Shown here one piece after another: positions 1 through 10,419 of a stretch of DNA of 64,000 nucleotides (the first letter of the stretch is position 1; each line of letters starts with the position of its first letter). A program made the translations under genes and the position numbers. The notes under the pieces are model-generated. The model worked only from the letters and a program-made list of their open reading frames with translations. It did no database searches and was not told the DNA's origin. Origin of the DNA: Prionace glauca (lineage: Eukaryota; Chordata; Chondrichthyes; Carcharhiniformes; Carcharhinidae); contig CM075760.1 in assembly GCA_037974335.1 (NCBI GenBank), positions 38,902,182-38,966,181 on the forward strand. The letters run 5' to 3'.

Positions 1-170
1 GGCAGAAAGCATTCTGAAGCGAGAGGGTGAACAACCAGTGGCCATGGTACATATTGGTATAGAGGTAAGAAGAGTGACAATGTCCTGCAACAGCAGTTAA
101 GGGAGTTAGATAGAAAGTTAAAAAGCAGGACCTCTTGGGTTGTAATCACGGGATTGCTTCCTGTGCCACC
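1..170 (+). repeat. LINE fragment, CR1-type ORF1 esterase-like region
   Basis: The conceptual product reads VHIG followed by a degraded block, then a stretch matching a better copy at 32.5-32.7 kb, which reads VHIG-like then TNDIG. CR1-like elements are known to encode an SGNH esterase domain with a GxND block. Stops are present, so this is a fossil fragment. Confidence 0.5.
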
Positions 171-179
171 TATCCACTG

Positions 180-660
180 TCATCTCTTGAAGTAACCCTC
201 CCCAATCTATCAAGGCCAACTCACGTCTCATATCCTCATAGGTTTCTTAAGATATAGCACTTTGTCTCCGAATCAACTACTTCATTCTCCAGTTTGATTT
301 TAAAAAATCTTATCATGTTACGGCCGCTCATCCTGAAGGGGTCTGGTACAATTGGATTGGCAATGATTCCCTTCTCACTACACAGTACCCAGTATCAGCT
401 GGCCTGCTATCCAGTTGGTTCCTCCAGATATTGGTCAATTAAACCATCCTGTATACATTCCAGGAAGTCCTCTTTTGCGGCACTGTGGCTAATTTGATTT
501 GCTCAATCTATGTGCAAATTAAAATCATCCATGATCACCATTACTCCCTTATAACATGCATCTCTAGTTTTGTGTTTAAGGCCATTCTCAACATCACCAC
601 TGCAGTTTGGAGGTCCGTATCTGACATCCACTAATGTTTTTTGCCCTTTGGCGATGTGGG
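180..660 (-). repeat. LINE endonuclease-region fragment
   Basis: On the minus strand the translation contains MDDFNLHID followed by ANQIS and, further on, FLECIQDGLIDQYLEEPT. This matches the GDFN block and following segment of the APE-type endonuclease of CR1-like LINEs (compare 26.1-26.4 kb). Both ends are lost and the frame is broken. Confidence 0.65.
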
Positions 661-1056
661 GGGGCAGTGTAGAATTCTTCAATGAGCCCCTTGATTTTAG
701 TTTACTACAATGTGTAGACTAGATTGAGGTGCCTTCTATATAGTGAGAATTCACAATGTGCCAGTCTCACAACTTTGCTCCAAGTGGGCTGATACTCTTT
801 GAGCCTGGGAGAGCACATTTCCGCTGAAATGATCCACAAAAGCTGATGAAGGACATTTATTTAATCCTGGATAGTAAATAGTGTTTTTCCTACCACTACA
901 GGTAGATCTAAAATAAATACATTTGTCTCTATTCCATTGAGTCTACAGCACAGGGCCAGGCCAGTCGGCTCAGTCAGTCTGTGTCAGTGTTTATGTTCCA
1001 CATGACCCTCCACCCACCCCTCTTCATCCCCCCCCACCAGCATATCCTTCTATTCG

Positions 1057-1712
1057 CAGGTGGAGGAGGTGGTCAAGAAGGCGTATGGTGTACTGGCCTT
1101 CATTAATCGAGGGATTGAGTTTAGGAGTCGGGAGGTAATGCTGCAACTTTACAGGACCCTCGTCAGGCCTCATTTGGAGTACTGTGCACAGTTCTGGTCG
1201 CCTCACTATAGGAAAGACGTAGAAGCTATTGAAAGGGTGCAGAGGAGATTTACAAGGATGTTGCCTGGACTGGGAGGCATGCCTTATGAAGATAGGTTGA
1301 GGGAGCTGGGACTCTTTTCCCTGGAGAGGCGAAGGTTGAGAGGCGACCTGATAGAAGTTTATAAAATGTTGAGAGGAATAGATAGGGTGGACTCTCAGAG
1401 GCTATTTCCCCGGGTTGAAATGGTCGCTACGAGAGGACACAGATTTAAGGTGCGGGGAGGGAAGTACAGAGGTGATGTTAGGGGTAAGTTTTTCACTCAG
1501 AGGGTAGTGAGTGATTGGAATCGGCTGCCGTCGTCGGTGGTGGAGGCGAACTCGCTGGGGTCTTTTAAAAGACTTCTGGATGAGTATATGGGGTTTAATG
1601 GGATTGGGGGTTATAGATAGGTCTATAGATTGGTGGAGTTGATGCGATCGGCGCAACTCGAGGGCCGAAGGGCCTGTTTGTGCTGTAATGTTCTATGTTC
1701 TATGTTCTTTCT
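1057..1712 (+). repeat. CR1-like LINE, 3' end of ORF2 and tail
   Basis: An open frame at 1060-1620 encodes the C-terminal part of a LINE polymerase protein, including [36 protein letters not shown] and FFTQRVVSDWNRLP. These blocks recur in all CR1-like copies of this window. The element ends in a GGGCCGAAGGGCC core and short TTCTATG tail repeats at about 1690-1707, the 3'-end style of CR1 elements. It is 5'-truncated, as most CR1 copies are. Confidence 0.93.
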
Positions 1713-1830
1713 CCCTCATATATGTATCCAGCTTCCCCTTCAGTGTATTCATGCTGTTCACCTCAGTCACTCGCTGTAGTGATGAGTCTGTCATTCTCAC
1801 CACTCGCTGGATAAAGAACTTTCTCCTGTT
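1713..1830 (-). repeat. LINE C-terminal fragment
   Basis: The minus-strand translation reads KFFIQRVVRMTDSSLQRVTE and then SMNTLKGKLD, aligning with the FFTQRVV...SL..VVE block of the CR1-like ORF2. It butts directly against the tail of the plus-strand LINE before it. Confidence 0.7.
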
Positions 1831-1832
1831 AC

Positions 1833-2128
1833 AGCTTATTTATTAGTCACAAGTAGGCTTACGTTAATACTGCACTGAAGTTGTTATGAAAATCCCCTTG
1901 TCCTCCCACTCTGGCTGCTGGTCGGGTACACTGAGGGAGAAATTAGCATGGCTAATGCACCTAACCAGCACATCTTTTTGGACTGTGGGAGGAAACTGGA
2001 GCACCTGGAGGAAACCCACGCAGACACGGGAAGAACATGCAAACTCCACACAACAGAGACCCAAGCCAGGAATCGAACCCGGGTCCCTGTGCTATGAGGC
2101 AGCAGTGCTAACCCACTGTGCTGCCCTC
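1833..2128 (-). repeat. tRNA-derived SINE (HE1-like)
   Basis: In minus orientation it begins with a tRNA-related head bearing a B-box-like GGTTCGATTCC and continues through the conserved body (GTGTCTGCGTGGGTTTCCTC type). Its tail here runs to a TTATTTATTAG-side end instead of the CR1-like tail. Copies of the same head occur throughout the window. The family resembles the HE1 SINEs of elasmobranchs; the name is from memory, the repetition is seen. Confidence 0.85.
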
Positions 2129-2197
2129 GAAATCACTACTGGATTATTGAATCCCTTCGTAATTGTAAGGTCAGGGGGGTGGGAACTCCAGCACACG

Positions 2198-2535
2198 GAC
2201 AAAGAACATAGAACTTATAGCGCAGTACAGGCACTTCGGCCCTCAATGGTTCCACTGGTTGGCGCAACAATCTAATGACCCTCTAACCTAAACTATTCCA
2301 ATGTTATCCATATGCCTATCCACTGACCATTTGAACGCCCTTAAAGTTGGCGAGTCCACAACTGCTGCAGGCATGACCTTACTACCCTCTGAGTAAAGAA
2401 CCTACCTCTGATATCCGTCCTATAGTAACCAGCCATTTATTTAAAGCTATGACCCCTTGTGTTAGCCATCACCATCCGAGGTAAAAGGCTCTCAATATCC
2501 ATCCTATCCAATCCATTGATCATCTTGTATGCCTC
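2198..2535 (-). repeat. LINE 3' fragment
   Basis: Starts with AAAGAACATAGAAC-type tail sequence and carries, on the minus strand, the degenerate EAYKMINGLDRMDIESLLPR block of CR1-like ORF2. It is cut off by the C-rich tandem repeat that follows. Confidence 0.7.
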
Positions 2536-2539
2536 ATGG

Positions 2540-2830
2540 GACATGGGAGCCCCGCCCCCAGCCATTGCCCCCCTGCCAGGAGCCCCACTCCCACCCATTG
2601 CTCCCTCCCCTTCTGGGAGCCCCACCCCCACCCATAGTTCCCCTCGCCTCCCAGAAGCCCTGCCCCCACCCACTGTTCCCCTTCCCCTTCCCCTCCCCCT
2701 CTGGGGCCCCGCACCCACCCACCCATTGTTCCCCTCCCATTCTGAGAGGTCCGCCCCCACCCATTGTTCCCCTCCCCATCCTGGGACCCCCTCCCCCACC
2801 CATTATTCCCCTTCCCCTCCTCGAGCCAAG
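2540..2830. repeat. C-rich degenerate minisatellite
   Basis: Repeats a variable unit of roughly 35-40 bp built around CCCACCCATTGTTCCCCT and GGGAGCCCC. The plus strand is almost free of G in places. Long overlapping reading frames on both strands here are products of the repeat and are not called as genes. Confidence 0.8.
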
Positions 2831-3235
2831 ATTTCTGCTCATGCGGCTGGTGGCTCCGCCCAGAGTGAGAAGCCGCTCGGTGATCTCCCCCCTCCCCCCC
2901 AGCCCAGGACTGTACATGTCCAAAGGAAGAAGGGAATCTGCACATGTGCGGGGCTGTGCCCAACCTCTGTGACCAGCAAGCTTAGATGTGGACCAATAGG
3001 AGAGTTGGAGGACTGGAAAATCTCTGGTCCTCCAGCGAATCGAACTGCAGGCTTTGGGTGAACGAAGATTGATCCTCAGAAAACCTAGAACTTCCTCCTC
3101 TCTCACATCTCTGAGTAAAGCACTCCCCCATTTCCATTTCTTATTAATTTCTAGCTCTGTAATATATTACTACAGCTACATTATATATTTCCAGTCATAA
3201 ACTCATTGCAGCACAGAAGAAGCTAATTGGGTAAC
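2831..3235. other. Unassigned stretch
   Basis: I see no gene, tRNA or clear repeat between the C-rich repeat and the 52-bp minisatellite. Confidence 0.5.
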
Positions 3236-4150
3236 CTTGAGGAGAGTCTGAGGGGGACACTGGGACTGTGGGACTGACAGTGAGCACCTTGAGGTGGGTC
3301 TGAGGGGGACACTGGGACTGTGGGACTGATAGTGAGCACCTTGAGGTGAGTCTGAGGGGGACACTGGGACTGTGGGACTGACAGTGAGCACCTTGAGGAG
3401 AGTGTGAGGGGGACACTGGGACTGTGGGACTGACAGTGATCACCATGAGGTGAGTCTGAGGGGGACACTGGGACTGTGGGACTGACAGTGAGCACCTTGA
3501 GGAGAGTGTGAGGGGGACACTGGGACTGTGGGACTGACAGTGAGCACCTTGAGGTGAGTCTGAGGGGGACACTGGGACTGTGGGACTAACAGTGAGCACC
3601 ATGATGTGAGTCTGAGGGGGACACTGAGACTGTGGGACTGACAGTGAGCACCATGAGGTGAGTCTGAGGGGGACACTGGGACTGTGGGACTGACAGTGAG
3701 CACCATGAGGTGAGTCTGAGGGGGACACTGGGACTGTGGGACTGACAGTGAGCACCATGAGGTGAGTCTGAGAGGGCACTGGGACTGTGGGAATGACAGT
3801 GAGCACCTTGAGGTGAGTCTGAGGGGGACACTGGGACTGTGGGACTGACAGTGAGCACCATGAGGTGATTCTGAGTGGGGCACTGAGACTGTGGGACTGA
3901 TAGTGAGCACCTTGAGGAGAGTGCGAGAGGGGGTCACTGGCACATTGGGACAGTAAAACAGTACCTTGTGAGAGGGGGTCACTGGGACACCGAGAGAGGC
4001 AAGCAACGCCTTGAGGAGAGTGTGAGAGGGGCGATCACTGGGACACCAGGGCAGAGAGTTTGCACCTTGAGGAGATTATGAGGGGAGGGCACTAGAATAC
4101 TATGACAGTCAGCTCCTTGAGGAAAGTGTGAGAGGGAGACACTGAGACAG
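3236..4150. repeat. 52-bp minisatellite
   Basis: The motif GGGGGACACTGGGACTGTGG followed by GACTGACAGTGAGCACC recurs every 52 bp (3252, 3304 and onward). About 13 clear copies reach 3.93 kb, then the array degenerates to about 4.15 kb. Because 52 is not a multiple of three, all three minus frames stay open and give long shadow ORFs. Sub-variants (CCTTGAGGAGAG, CCTTGAGGTGAG, CCATGAGGTGAG) alternate. Confidence 0.95.
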
Positions 4151-4576
4151 ACAGTCACACCACCCCCCAAAACAACAAAATAACGAGAAAGATAAAAGCA
4201 GGAATAATAAAATCAAAGCATTAAGGTCCGTTATTAGCTGGCATGATAACATTTCAGTAACATCATGATGCAACATTCAAAAATAACTATGTTTTAGAGA
4301 ATATTCTACTAGGTGGCTTTCCAAGATGTTATGTATAAACACAACAGCATAAAACTACAGTTCACCACTTTCACAGGTGTCAGATGTAAATTACAGGAAA
4401 TAATTTTGCGATGTGACCCTTCACTGTGAACAACAGTACATATAGGACACGCACCTGCAGATAAATTTTAGCTTTCTCTATTTCTGTAACATTGTCTGCT
4501 TTGACAAAGAAATTAGATATAGCTCTTGATGTTTAAAGGGATCTTGGGAGTTTGAGGATGGGAATTCAGGGTTTTG

Positions 4577-4877
4577 GGCGGCGTTGTGACACAGTGGTTA
4601 GCACTGCTGCCTCACAGCGCCAGGGACCCAGATCCAATTCCCGGCTTGGGTCACACTATGCGTGTCTCCGTCCGTTTGCTCCGGGTGCTCTGGTTTCCTC
4701 CCTCAGTCCAAAGATGTGCTGGTTAGGTGGATTGGCCAAGTTTAGTTGCCCCTTAGTGTCAGGGGAACTAGTTAAGGTAAAATGTATGGGGTTATGGCGA
4801 TAGAGCCTGGGTGGGATTGTGGTTGGTGCAGATTCGATGGGCCGAATAGCCTCCCTCTATACTGTAGGTTCTATGAT
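4577..4877 (+). repeat. tRNA-derived SINE (HE1-like), near complete
   Basis: Head with A-box-like GTGGTTAGCACTGCTGCC and B-box-like GATCCAATTCC, the conserved central body, and a tail GATGGGCCGAATAGCCTCC ending in TTCTATGATC. The tail matches CR1-type LINE 3' ends in the window, as expected for a SINE mobilised by a CR1-like LINE. Confidence 0.92.
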
Positions 4878-5080
4878 CAGCCATGATCAAAACAAATAAC
4901 GGAACAAGGTCGAAGGACAGATTGGCCAACTCCTGCTTCCGGTTTCCATGTTTTTAATTTGGCAATGTACAACACAGTTAGAAAGTGATTATTTAAACCG
5001 TTGCATTTCATGGTCCAACACCACAGTATGACCGATGAAAATATTCACCCACTGTTTCTAATTAATAGCGTTGATCAGAA

Positions 5081-5170
5081 ACGTATGTGTGTTTGTCTAT
5101 GTGTGTGTGTGTGTGTGTGTGCGTGTGTGTGTGTGAGGGAGAGAGAGAGAGAAAGACAGAGAGAGGGGGG
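5081..5170. repeat. (GT)n/(GA)n compound microsatellite
   Basis: GT-dinucleotide run followed by a GA-rich run. Confidence 0.95.
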
Positions 5171-5522
5171 TGAGGGGTGGGGAGAGCGATTATATCTTTT
5201 CATGTCGAAAGATTTTGGTTACTATTGGTCACAAGTATCCAGAAAATAATGAGACTCGCAAATCTCTTCACTCCACGATGAGGGTCAGCGTTAAAACTCC
5301 TTCTGGCAGATACCCACAACGCCTGCAGAATAAGTTAATCATATAATCCCTACAGTGCAGAAGAAGAGCATTCGGCCATATCCTCTGTGTAAATAATGTT
5401 TCAAACAACAAAACAGAGGCTGTCCTAGAGATCCACTCCTATAGGTTATAAACTGCTTTCAGGTATCCAGAGTCCATTAAGGGCATTAAATCAGTTAAAA
5501 CGTTTCTTTTTCTCTCGGAACA

Positions 5523-5990
5523 ATATTTGATTTGATTTGATTTATTATTGTCGCAAGTATTAATATTCAGTGAAAAATATCATTTCTTGCGCGCTATAGA
5601 GACAAAACATACCGTTCATAGAGAAGGGAACGAGAGTGTGCATAATATAATTTTACAGTCACAGCTGGAGTGTAGAGAAACATACACTTCATGGAAGGTA
5701 GATTAATTCAAAAGTCTGATGGTAGCAGGGAAAAAGCTGTTCTTGAGTCTATTTGTACGTGACCTCAGACTTTTGTATTTTTTCCCGACGGGAAGAAGAT
5801 GGAAGAAAGAATGTCCTGGGTCCTTAATTATGCTGGCTGCTTTGCCGAGGCAGCGGGAAGTGTAAGCAGAGTCAGTGGAATGGAGGCTGGTTTGCCTGAT
5901 GGTTTGGGTTACATTCACAATCTTTTGTAGTTCCTTGCGTAACAGTTGATTCAAGGGTCCAGCTGTTTCCATCGGGATGAGCATTGATTT
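5523..5990 (-). repeat. Non-CR1 LINE 3' end with TCAAA-type tail
   Basis: An open minus-strand frame (5703-5984) ends with KDPGHSFFHLLPVGKKYKSL, then RTNRLKNSFFPATIRLLN. This is the LPSGRRYRS...NSFxPxAIxLLN type of C-terminus seen in several fish non-LTR retrotransposons. Downstream on the minus strand the element ends in AATCAAATCAAATCAAA repeats. No endonuclease or RT is left. The clade (L2-like or Rex-like) is uncertain. Confidence 0.7.
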
Positions 5991-5999
5991 CCATGATTC

Positions 6000-6600
6000 C
6001 AGGTTAATATGAGTATTGTTTCACTCCACAGGACAATTGGATTATTTCTATAATAAAAACAATCTGGGCAGCTATTGTGTGAACCTGATGGAAACTGACC
6101 GCCTGTTCAAGGAGAGCGGGTTATTGAGGCACCAAGAGGCTGCTTCCGATCTAAGCCTCAGTTATTAACCTAATCACCGTCACAAAGCTTTACATTAATC
6201 TACTCGCATTTAAATAATTTAATATAAGTTAAATATTCATTGTCAAAATGGTGCAAATATCTCAAAATTAACTGTACAAGTATTATTTTACAAACACCAT
6301 TTGCCAGGGGAGGTTCAGTTCTTCGCTCTATCGCCTGTGAAGCAGATGTTTTCACAATCCCAGTCTCACGATGCATTCAGATGCGCCAGTGCAAACCGAG
6401 GGGAATGATGAAATGTGAGAGGTGCCGGATTTCGGATGAGATGTTTAATTAGGGGCATCAACTACCCTCTCAAATCGGAGTTGCAGATCATAAGGACGCT
6501 ATTTCGAAGACGAGCTGTGGAATCTCTCTTGCATCTAAACACACTGTGGGGCATCAAGAAAGGTCAGATAAATACACTATCATTCACTCAATTGCCCAAA
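6000..6600. other. Unassigned stretch downstream of V segment
   Basis: AT-rich sequence with no recognisable gene or repeat. It lies on the 3' side of the minus-strand V segment that ends at 6659. Confidence 0.5.
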
Positions 6601-6619
6601 TTACTGAGTGCGCTGTGAG

Positions 6620-6658
6620 AGTTTTTGTACAGGTTCAGCACAGCTCTGTGTCTCTGTG
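6620..6658 (-). other. V(D)J recombination signal, 23-bp spacer
   Basis: Reading the minus strand: heptamer CACAGAG (6652-6658), a spacer of exactly 23 bp, and nonamer ACAAAAACT (6620-6628). The heptamer keeps the critical CAC and the nonamer keeps its A-rich core. Confidence 0.93.
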
Positions 6659-6962
6659 GGTCTCAGTGCGCAGAAATACACACCGGAGTCTCTCAGCTCT
6701 GTTTTAGACACTTTCAACGGGACGGTGCTCTTCACAAAATCAAACTCCGCAGAGAATCGGTCCCCAGGGAATCTCTCTGTGTTCCCGTTGTATCTATCTC
6801 TCCGAAGCAGAAACTCCATGGACCCGCTGGGATACTGATAATACCAGAATATATTCGGGTTGTTGTCTGTAGTTGTAAAGTTACAGAACAACTGAACATC
6901 ATCTCTTTCACTCACTGTGACTGCAGACGGTGTCTGTGTAACAGAGTCTCCTCCACAATGTC
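6659..6962 (-). CDS. T-cell receptor alpha/delta-type V segment (V exon)
   Basis: Encodes an immunoglobulin V domain of a T-cell receptor chain. The product starts GHCGGDSVTQTPSAV, has the first cysteine in LFCNF, the tryptophan in IFWYYQYP, and ends RDSGVYFCALR just before a 23-spacer signal. The exon is taken to start at 6962, after the minus-strand acceptor TTCTTACAG. An ATG at 6984 is in frame straight through the acceptor (MLFLILTG), so either a separate leader exon exists upstream, which I could not find, or this short hydrophobic run acts as leader. A 23-bp spacer suits V segments of the TRA/TRD type; alpha versus delta use cannot be decided here. The frame is intact. It points opposite to the next two V segments. 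Confidence 0.9.
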
Positions 6963-6989
6963 CTGTAAGAATTAAGAACAACATGAAAT

Positions 6990-8280
6990 CAGACGATGTC
7001 AGTAAAATACGTTTATCCGACAGAATTGTCTTCTTGCCCTGAATTACAGCCCGATAAACAAATCGGCGTCACTAAAGTTAAACATAGTTCCCACAGCTTA
7101 GGAACTGGAACTGGGAAGTGTTTGGATTGAATACTAATCTTTACATGAACGTACATTGACACTGTCTGTCGGGATCAGTCCCCCGCCTGCGTTTCATGTA
7201 ACTTGAAAGAGAAACCAAATACTGTCCATAGGTTTTAAACTCCAGTGTTTGCCACAGGCCGTGTGGAGACAAAGCGGATCTGGTTAATTTACCAATCTTT
7301 GATCAATCTATTGTTACCTATGAGCTAATTTAATGAGTAACAAAGATGTGAAACATGGGTTTCTGCAACTTGTGAATTTACCGATTAACAGAGCAGCCGC
7401 TGTGAGGAATAAACACGAAGTAATGGGTGGCATGTTTGCAGAGAGCTCCTGGCACAGCTAACAGCAATGGGCTGAAGCTCAAATTGATTCACTCAAGGGT
7501 TGAGCAGAGGGTGAGTAACGCCCACCGCTTCGCTGATTGGTTCATTGCCGACAGCGTCATTAGTTGGCATTCAATCATCTTCCAACTTATTCAACCAATG
7601 GCTTCAATCTCTTTGGATCTTCAATGTCTATACTGGGCGCGAGTTGAAGGGAGCAAAATGTAAACTTGGTACTTTACAAGGAATAAACTAAAAAATAATC
7701 CTTTCACAAGTTCAATTTCATTGCAGTGTTAATGCAATCCTTTTGTAACACCGACAAATAAACATTAAAACAAAAAAAAGTGAGAACAAGCTGCGGATGG
7801 CATTAAACTGAAACAGAATCCGAGGTTTCTGAACAAGGAAAGAGATTTCAGAACACAAGGGGGCACATGTAAACCCACACACAGAATTGTTGAGAACATA
7901 GTTCAAACACGTGGGTCCGTTCAGTGACTCTTCAAACCTTAGCTTTAACCTCAAGGACAGTGTTTAAGAGAGAGACTGGGAAAGATGGTGAGGGAATGAG
8001 AGAGCACGATACTCGCCGGAGAACTGAGCAAATCGGGGTATTTTCTGTGGAGCAGCAATTCTGTTCAGAAGTGATTTTCAGACTTGTATCCAATCAAGGC
8101 AGATTTGGAAAAGGTTGAAAAGGAGCAGAGACAATCGGCTCGCCCCTCAATGCGAGATTGGATGGCGGCATTTCTCCTGATCTTTATGCAGTGGAGGGAG
8201 CGATTAGCAGACTGCGGTTTGAGCAGTCGACTGTTAGAGGATGCGATGGTTCATGCCAAACTGTAATGTGGATAATGTAT
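6990..8280. other. Unassigned stretch upstream of V segment
   Basis: This should hold the promoter and any leader exon of the minus-strand V segment. A weak decamer-like AGTGACGCC lies near 7063 on the minus strand, but no convincing leader was found. Nothing else is recognised. Confidence 0.4.
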
Positions 8281-8284
8281 AACT

Positions 8285-8440
8285 AATTTTCAGAGACAAG
8301 TGGATAAATATTTGACCAGCAAGTGAAATTATTAAGAATATAAGATATATTGAATGCAAGTGCCGATAAAGAATAAGTGGATAACCCATCAACTGAGACA
8401 GTACAATGGGCCGAATGGTCTCTGTTAGTGCTACAACAAT
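8285..8440 (+). repeat. Degenerate LINE 3' end
   Basis: The phrase ACAATGGGCCGAATGGTCTC, preceded by sequence resembling the terminal ORF2 region of CR1-like LINEs, indicates an old 3' end. Confidence 0.5.
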
Positions 8441-8444
8441 TTAC

Positions 8445-8760
8445 AAACAAAAACAAAGCTTGAATGCCAGAAATTTACATGGATACACAGAATGGGAGAT
8501 TAAAACTTAAAGAAACTCAAGGTTACACACACACAAACTGAGAACTGCTCACTGTTAGCAAGGATATATAGGGAATCTGGGGATTCTGAAGAGAATGAAG
8601 TGAAAAAACTAGGAAATAACATCAAATAAAGAAGTAACAATGAACGGAGAAGGCAACAGGGGAAAAAGAAAGCAGTTAATGGCAAAACAAGAAAAGTTAT
8701 GAAATAGTAAAATTTAGATAGCTGAATGACAAAAAATGATGATCATCCATTGAAATTAAA
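8445..8760 (-). repeat. Inverted copy of the 22.4/44.2 kb duplicated module
   Basis: The reverse complement reads through GCCATTCAGCTATTTAAATT-like, TTGCCATTAACTGCTT-like and CCAGATTCCCTATATATC sequence in the same order as 22,440-22,750 and 44,230-44,530. It is therefore one of three dispersed copies and the only one in reverse orientation. Confidence 0.85.
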
Positions 8761-9480
8761 GGGCAAGCAGAGCTTTTTGAGCAGAATGGTTCAGATTCCC
8801 ATCCCCTTTGATGTGAACAAGTTGTTTCTGATTTCACTACAGAGCTTGTCTGTTAAACATTGACTGAACACGAGGTGAATGTGAGAAGCTGAAGTTTCCA
8901 GTTGAAGAAGTTCCCAGTGTCTCTGAGCAGCTGAACTGGGGAAGCCGTTGGGCAGAGACTGTCCTGCTGCTATTTCCCTTCCTGGCCACCAGGGGTCGCT
9001 GTAACACTCCCAGGCACTACACCACCCAGTGTCACCTCTTGCCCACTCCGGCCCGGCCGCTGCTCATTGGCGGAACATCCGGGACCTGAAGAGAGGCGGG
9101 GCCAGCCGCCATATTGCCGTGATGTCACCATCAGCCACTCCCCCAGCCGAGGAAAAAGCGACGGTTCAGAAATGTAGAAAGTGAGAGAAATTCCCTCCCG
9201 GAAATCCCGCCAGGAGCGGAATTAAAATTAAATAAAATACATATTTTTATAAGAAACAGGTGGCGGAACCGCGCATGTGCTGTAGTATTTTCCCAGAGCG
9301 CACCGCGCGGGGGTGATTGAAAAACAGACGCAATAAAAACAGAAACGATTTTTCCGAATGGAGAAGGAACCGAAAGTCTGACGGGTGAGACTGTGAATAA
9401 TAATTATCAGAATTCAAAATATTAAAAGATTAACATGGAACTGCCTGGGCGCATGTGCGGGAGGGGATGTCAACCAGAGA
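8761..9480. promoter_or_regulatory. CpG-rich promoter-like block, copy 1
   Basis: GC- and CpG-rich DNA with a CCAAT-type ATTGGCGG, a GGCGGGG GC box, a GCCGCCATATT YY1-like element, a CRE-like TGATGTCA (9120-9127) and an NRF1-like GGGCGCATGTGCGG near 9449. The layout is that of a CpG-island promoter. A second copy at 57.8-58.5 kb keeps all these elements. No coding exon was recognised next to either copy, so the transcript, if any, is unknown. Confidence 0.55.
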
Positions 9481-9507
9481 GCAGCGCGCAGGACGCCGTC
9501 TCCCTTC

Positions 9508-9726
9508 GCAACGCAAGATGGCGACTGGCCGTCTCCCCTAGCAACGCAAGATGGCGGCTGGCCGTCTCCCCTCGCAACGCAAGATGGCCGCTGGTGGTCT
9601 CCTCTGGCAACGCAAGATGGCCGTCTCCCCTGGCAACGCAAGATGGCGGCTGGCCATCTCCCCTGGCAACGCAAGATGGCCGCTGGCCGTCTCCCCTGGC
9701 AACGCAAGATGGCCGCGGGCGATGGA
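9508..9726 (+). repeat. Seven-unit array of a YY1/RFX-like composite motif
   Basis: GCAACGCAAGATGGC recurs at 9508, 9541, 9574, 9607, 9633, 9666 and 9699 (33-bp steps, one 26-bp step). Each unit joins an RFX half-site-like (T/A)GGCAAC or TAGCAAC to an AAGATGGC core. Units 2 and 5 have AAGATGGCGGC, the classical YY1 consensus; the others mostly AAGATGGCCGC. An NRF1-like GCGCAGGCGCAG follows at about 9737. The other genomic copy has only three units. Confidence 0.85.
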
Positions 9727-9952
9727 TGTGATTGTGGCGCAGGCGCAGTGAGGTCTGCCTGCAGCCCATTGTCCAGATTGCCCCCAGTGGATGTGGTGGG
9801 GATGGTGCAGCAGATGGAGCAACAATCCCAGTTTCAATGGGGGGAGAGAAGCTGCAATGCTGCTCCCTGTTGTTCACTCCTCTCCCCAGTCTCAGCATTG
9901 CAGAGTCTTGAAACAAGAGGGTGCAATGTCACAGCGGCAGATAGACCTTCAG

Positions 9953-10212
9953 TTTAAATTTATTTATTAGTGTCACTAATAAGTCAGCTCACATTAACAC
10001 TGCAGTGAAGTTACTGTGAGAATTGCCATAGTCTCTACATTCCTGTTGGGGTAACACTGAGGGAGAATTGAAGCCCGGCCCAATGCCCCCTAACCCAGCA
10101 CGTCTTTCAGACTGGAGGAGGAAACCCACACAGAAACGGGGAAAAGGTGCAAATGACCCACAGGTCCCTGGCACAGTGAGGCTGCGGTGCTACCCACTGT
10201 CCCACCATGCTG
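9953..10212 (-). repeat. tRNA-derived SINE, shared by both duplicate blocks
   Basis: Minus-strand SINE with the TTTATTTATTAGTGTCACTA-side tail. The same SINE sits at the same place in the duplicate at 58.9-59.2 kb, so it inserted before the block was copied. Confidence 0.88.
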
Positions 10213-10419
10213 ACACTGGGGATAATGTATTTGGGGGGAACACGGGGCAGGTGGGGGTATCACCAACTCAATTTGATGGGGGGGGAGGGGGTGGAAACAT
10301 CAGGAAAAATCATCTTTGTCTCAAAACATTCTTCCATTTTTCCTCTTGTTTCTTATTGAAAACCAGCTCACTCCTCCATCCCTCCCATCAATAGGGCTAA
10401 CAGAACGCAGAGAAAAGGT

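Noticed and set aside
2437-3106. Proline- and glycine-rich frames on both strands
   Set aside because: They result from the C-rich repeat at 2.54-2.83 kb.
3195-4006. Long overlapping minus-strand reading frames rich in S, P and V
   Set aside because: They follow the 52-bp minisatellite in all three frames; no start context or family similarity.
8761-9480. LTR of an old retrovirus-like element
   Set aside because: No paired terminal repeat, primer-binding site or coding remains beside either copy; the two copies are a segmental duplicate with different outer flanks.
9414-9916. Arginine-rich frames over the YY1/RFX-like array
   Set aside because: Explained by the 33-bp period, a multiple of three, so every frame repeats a short peptide.
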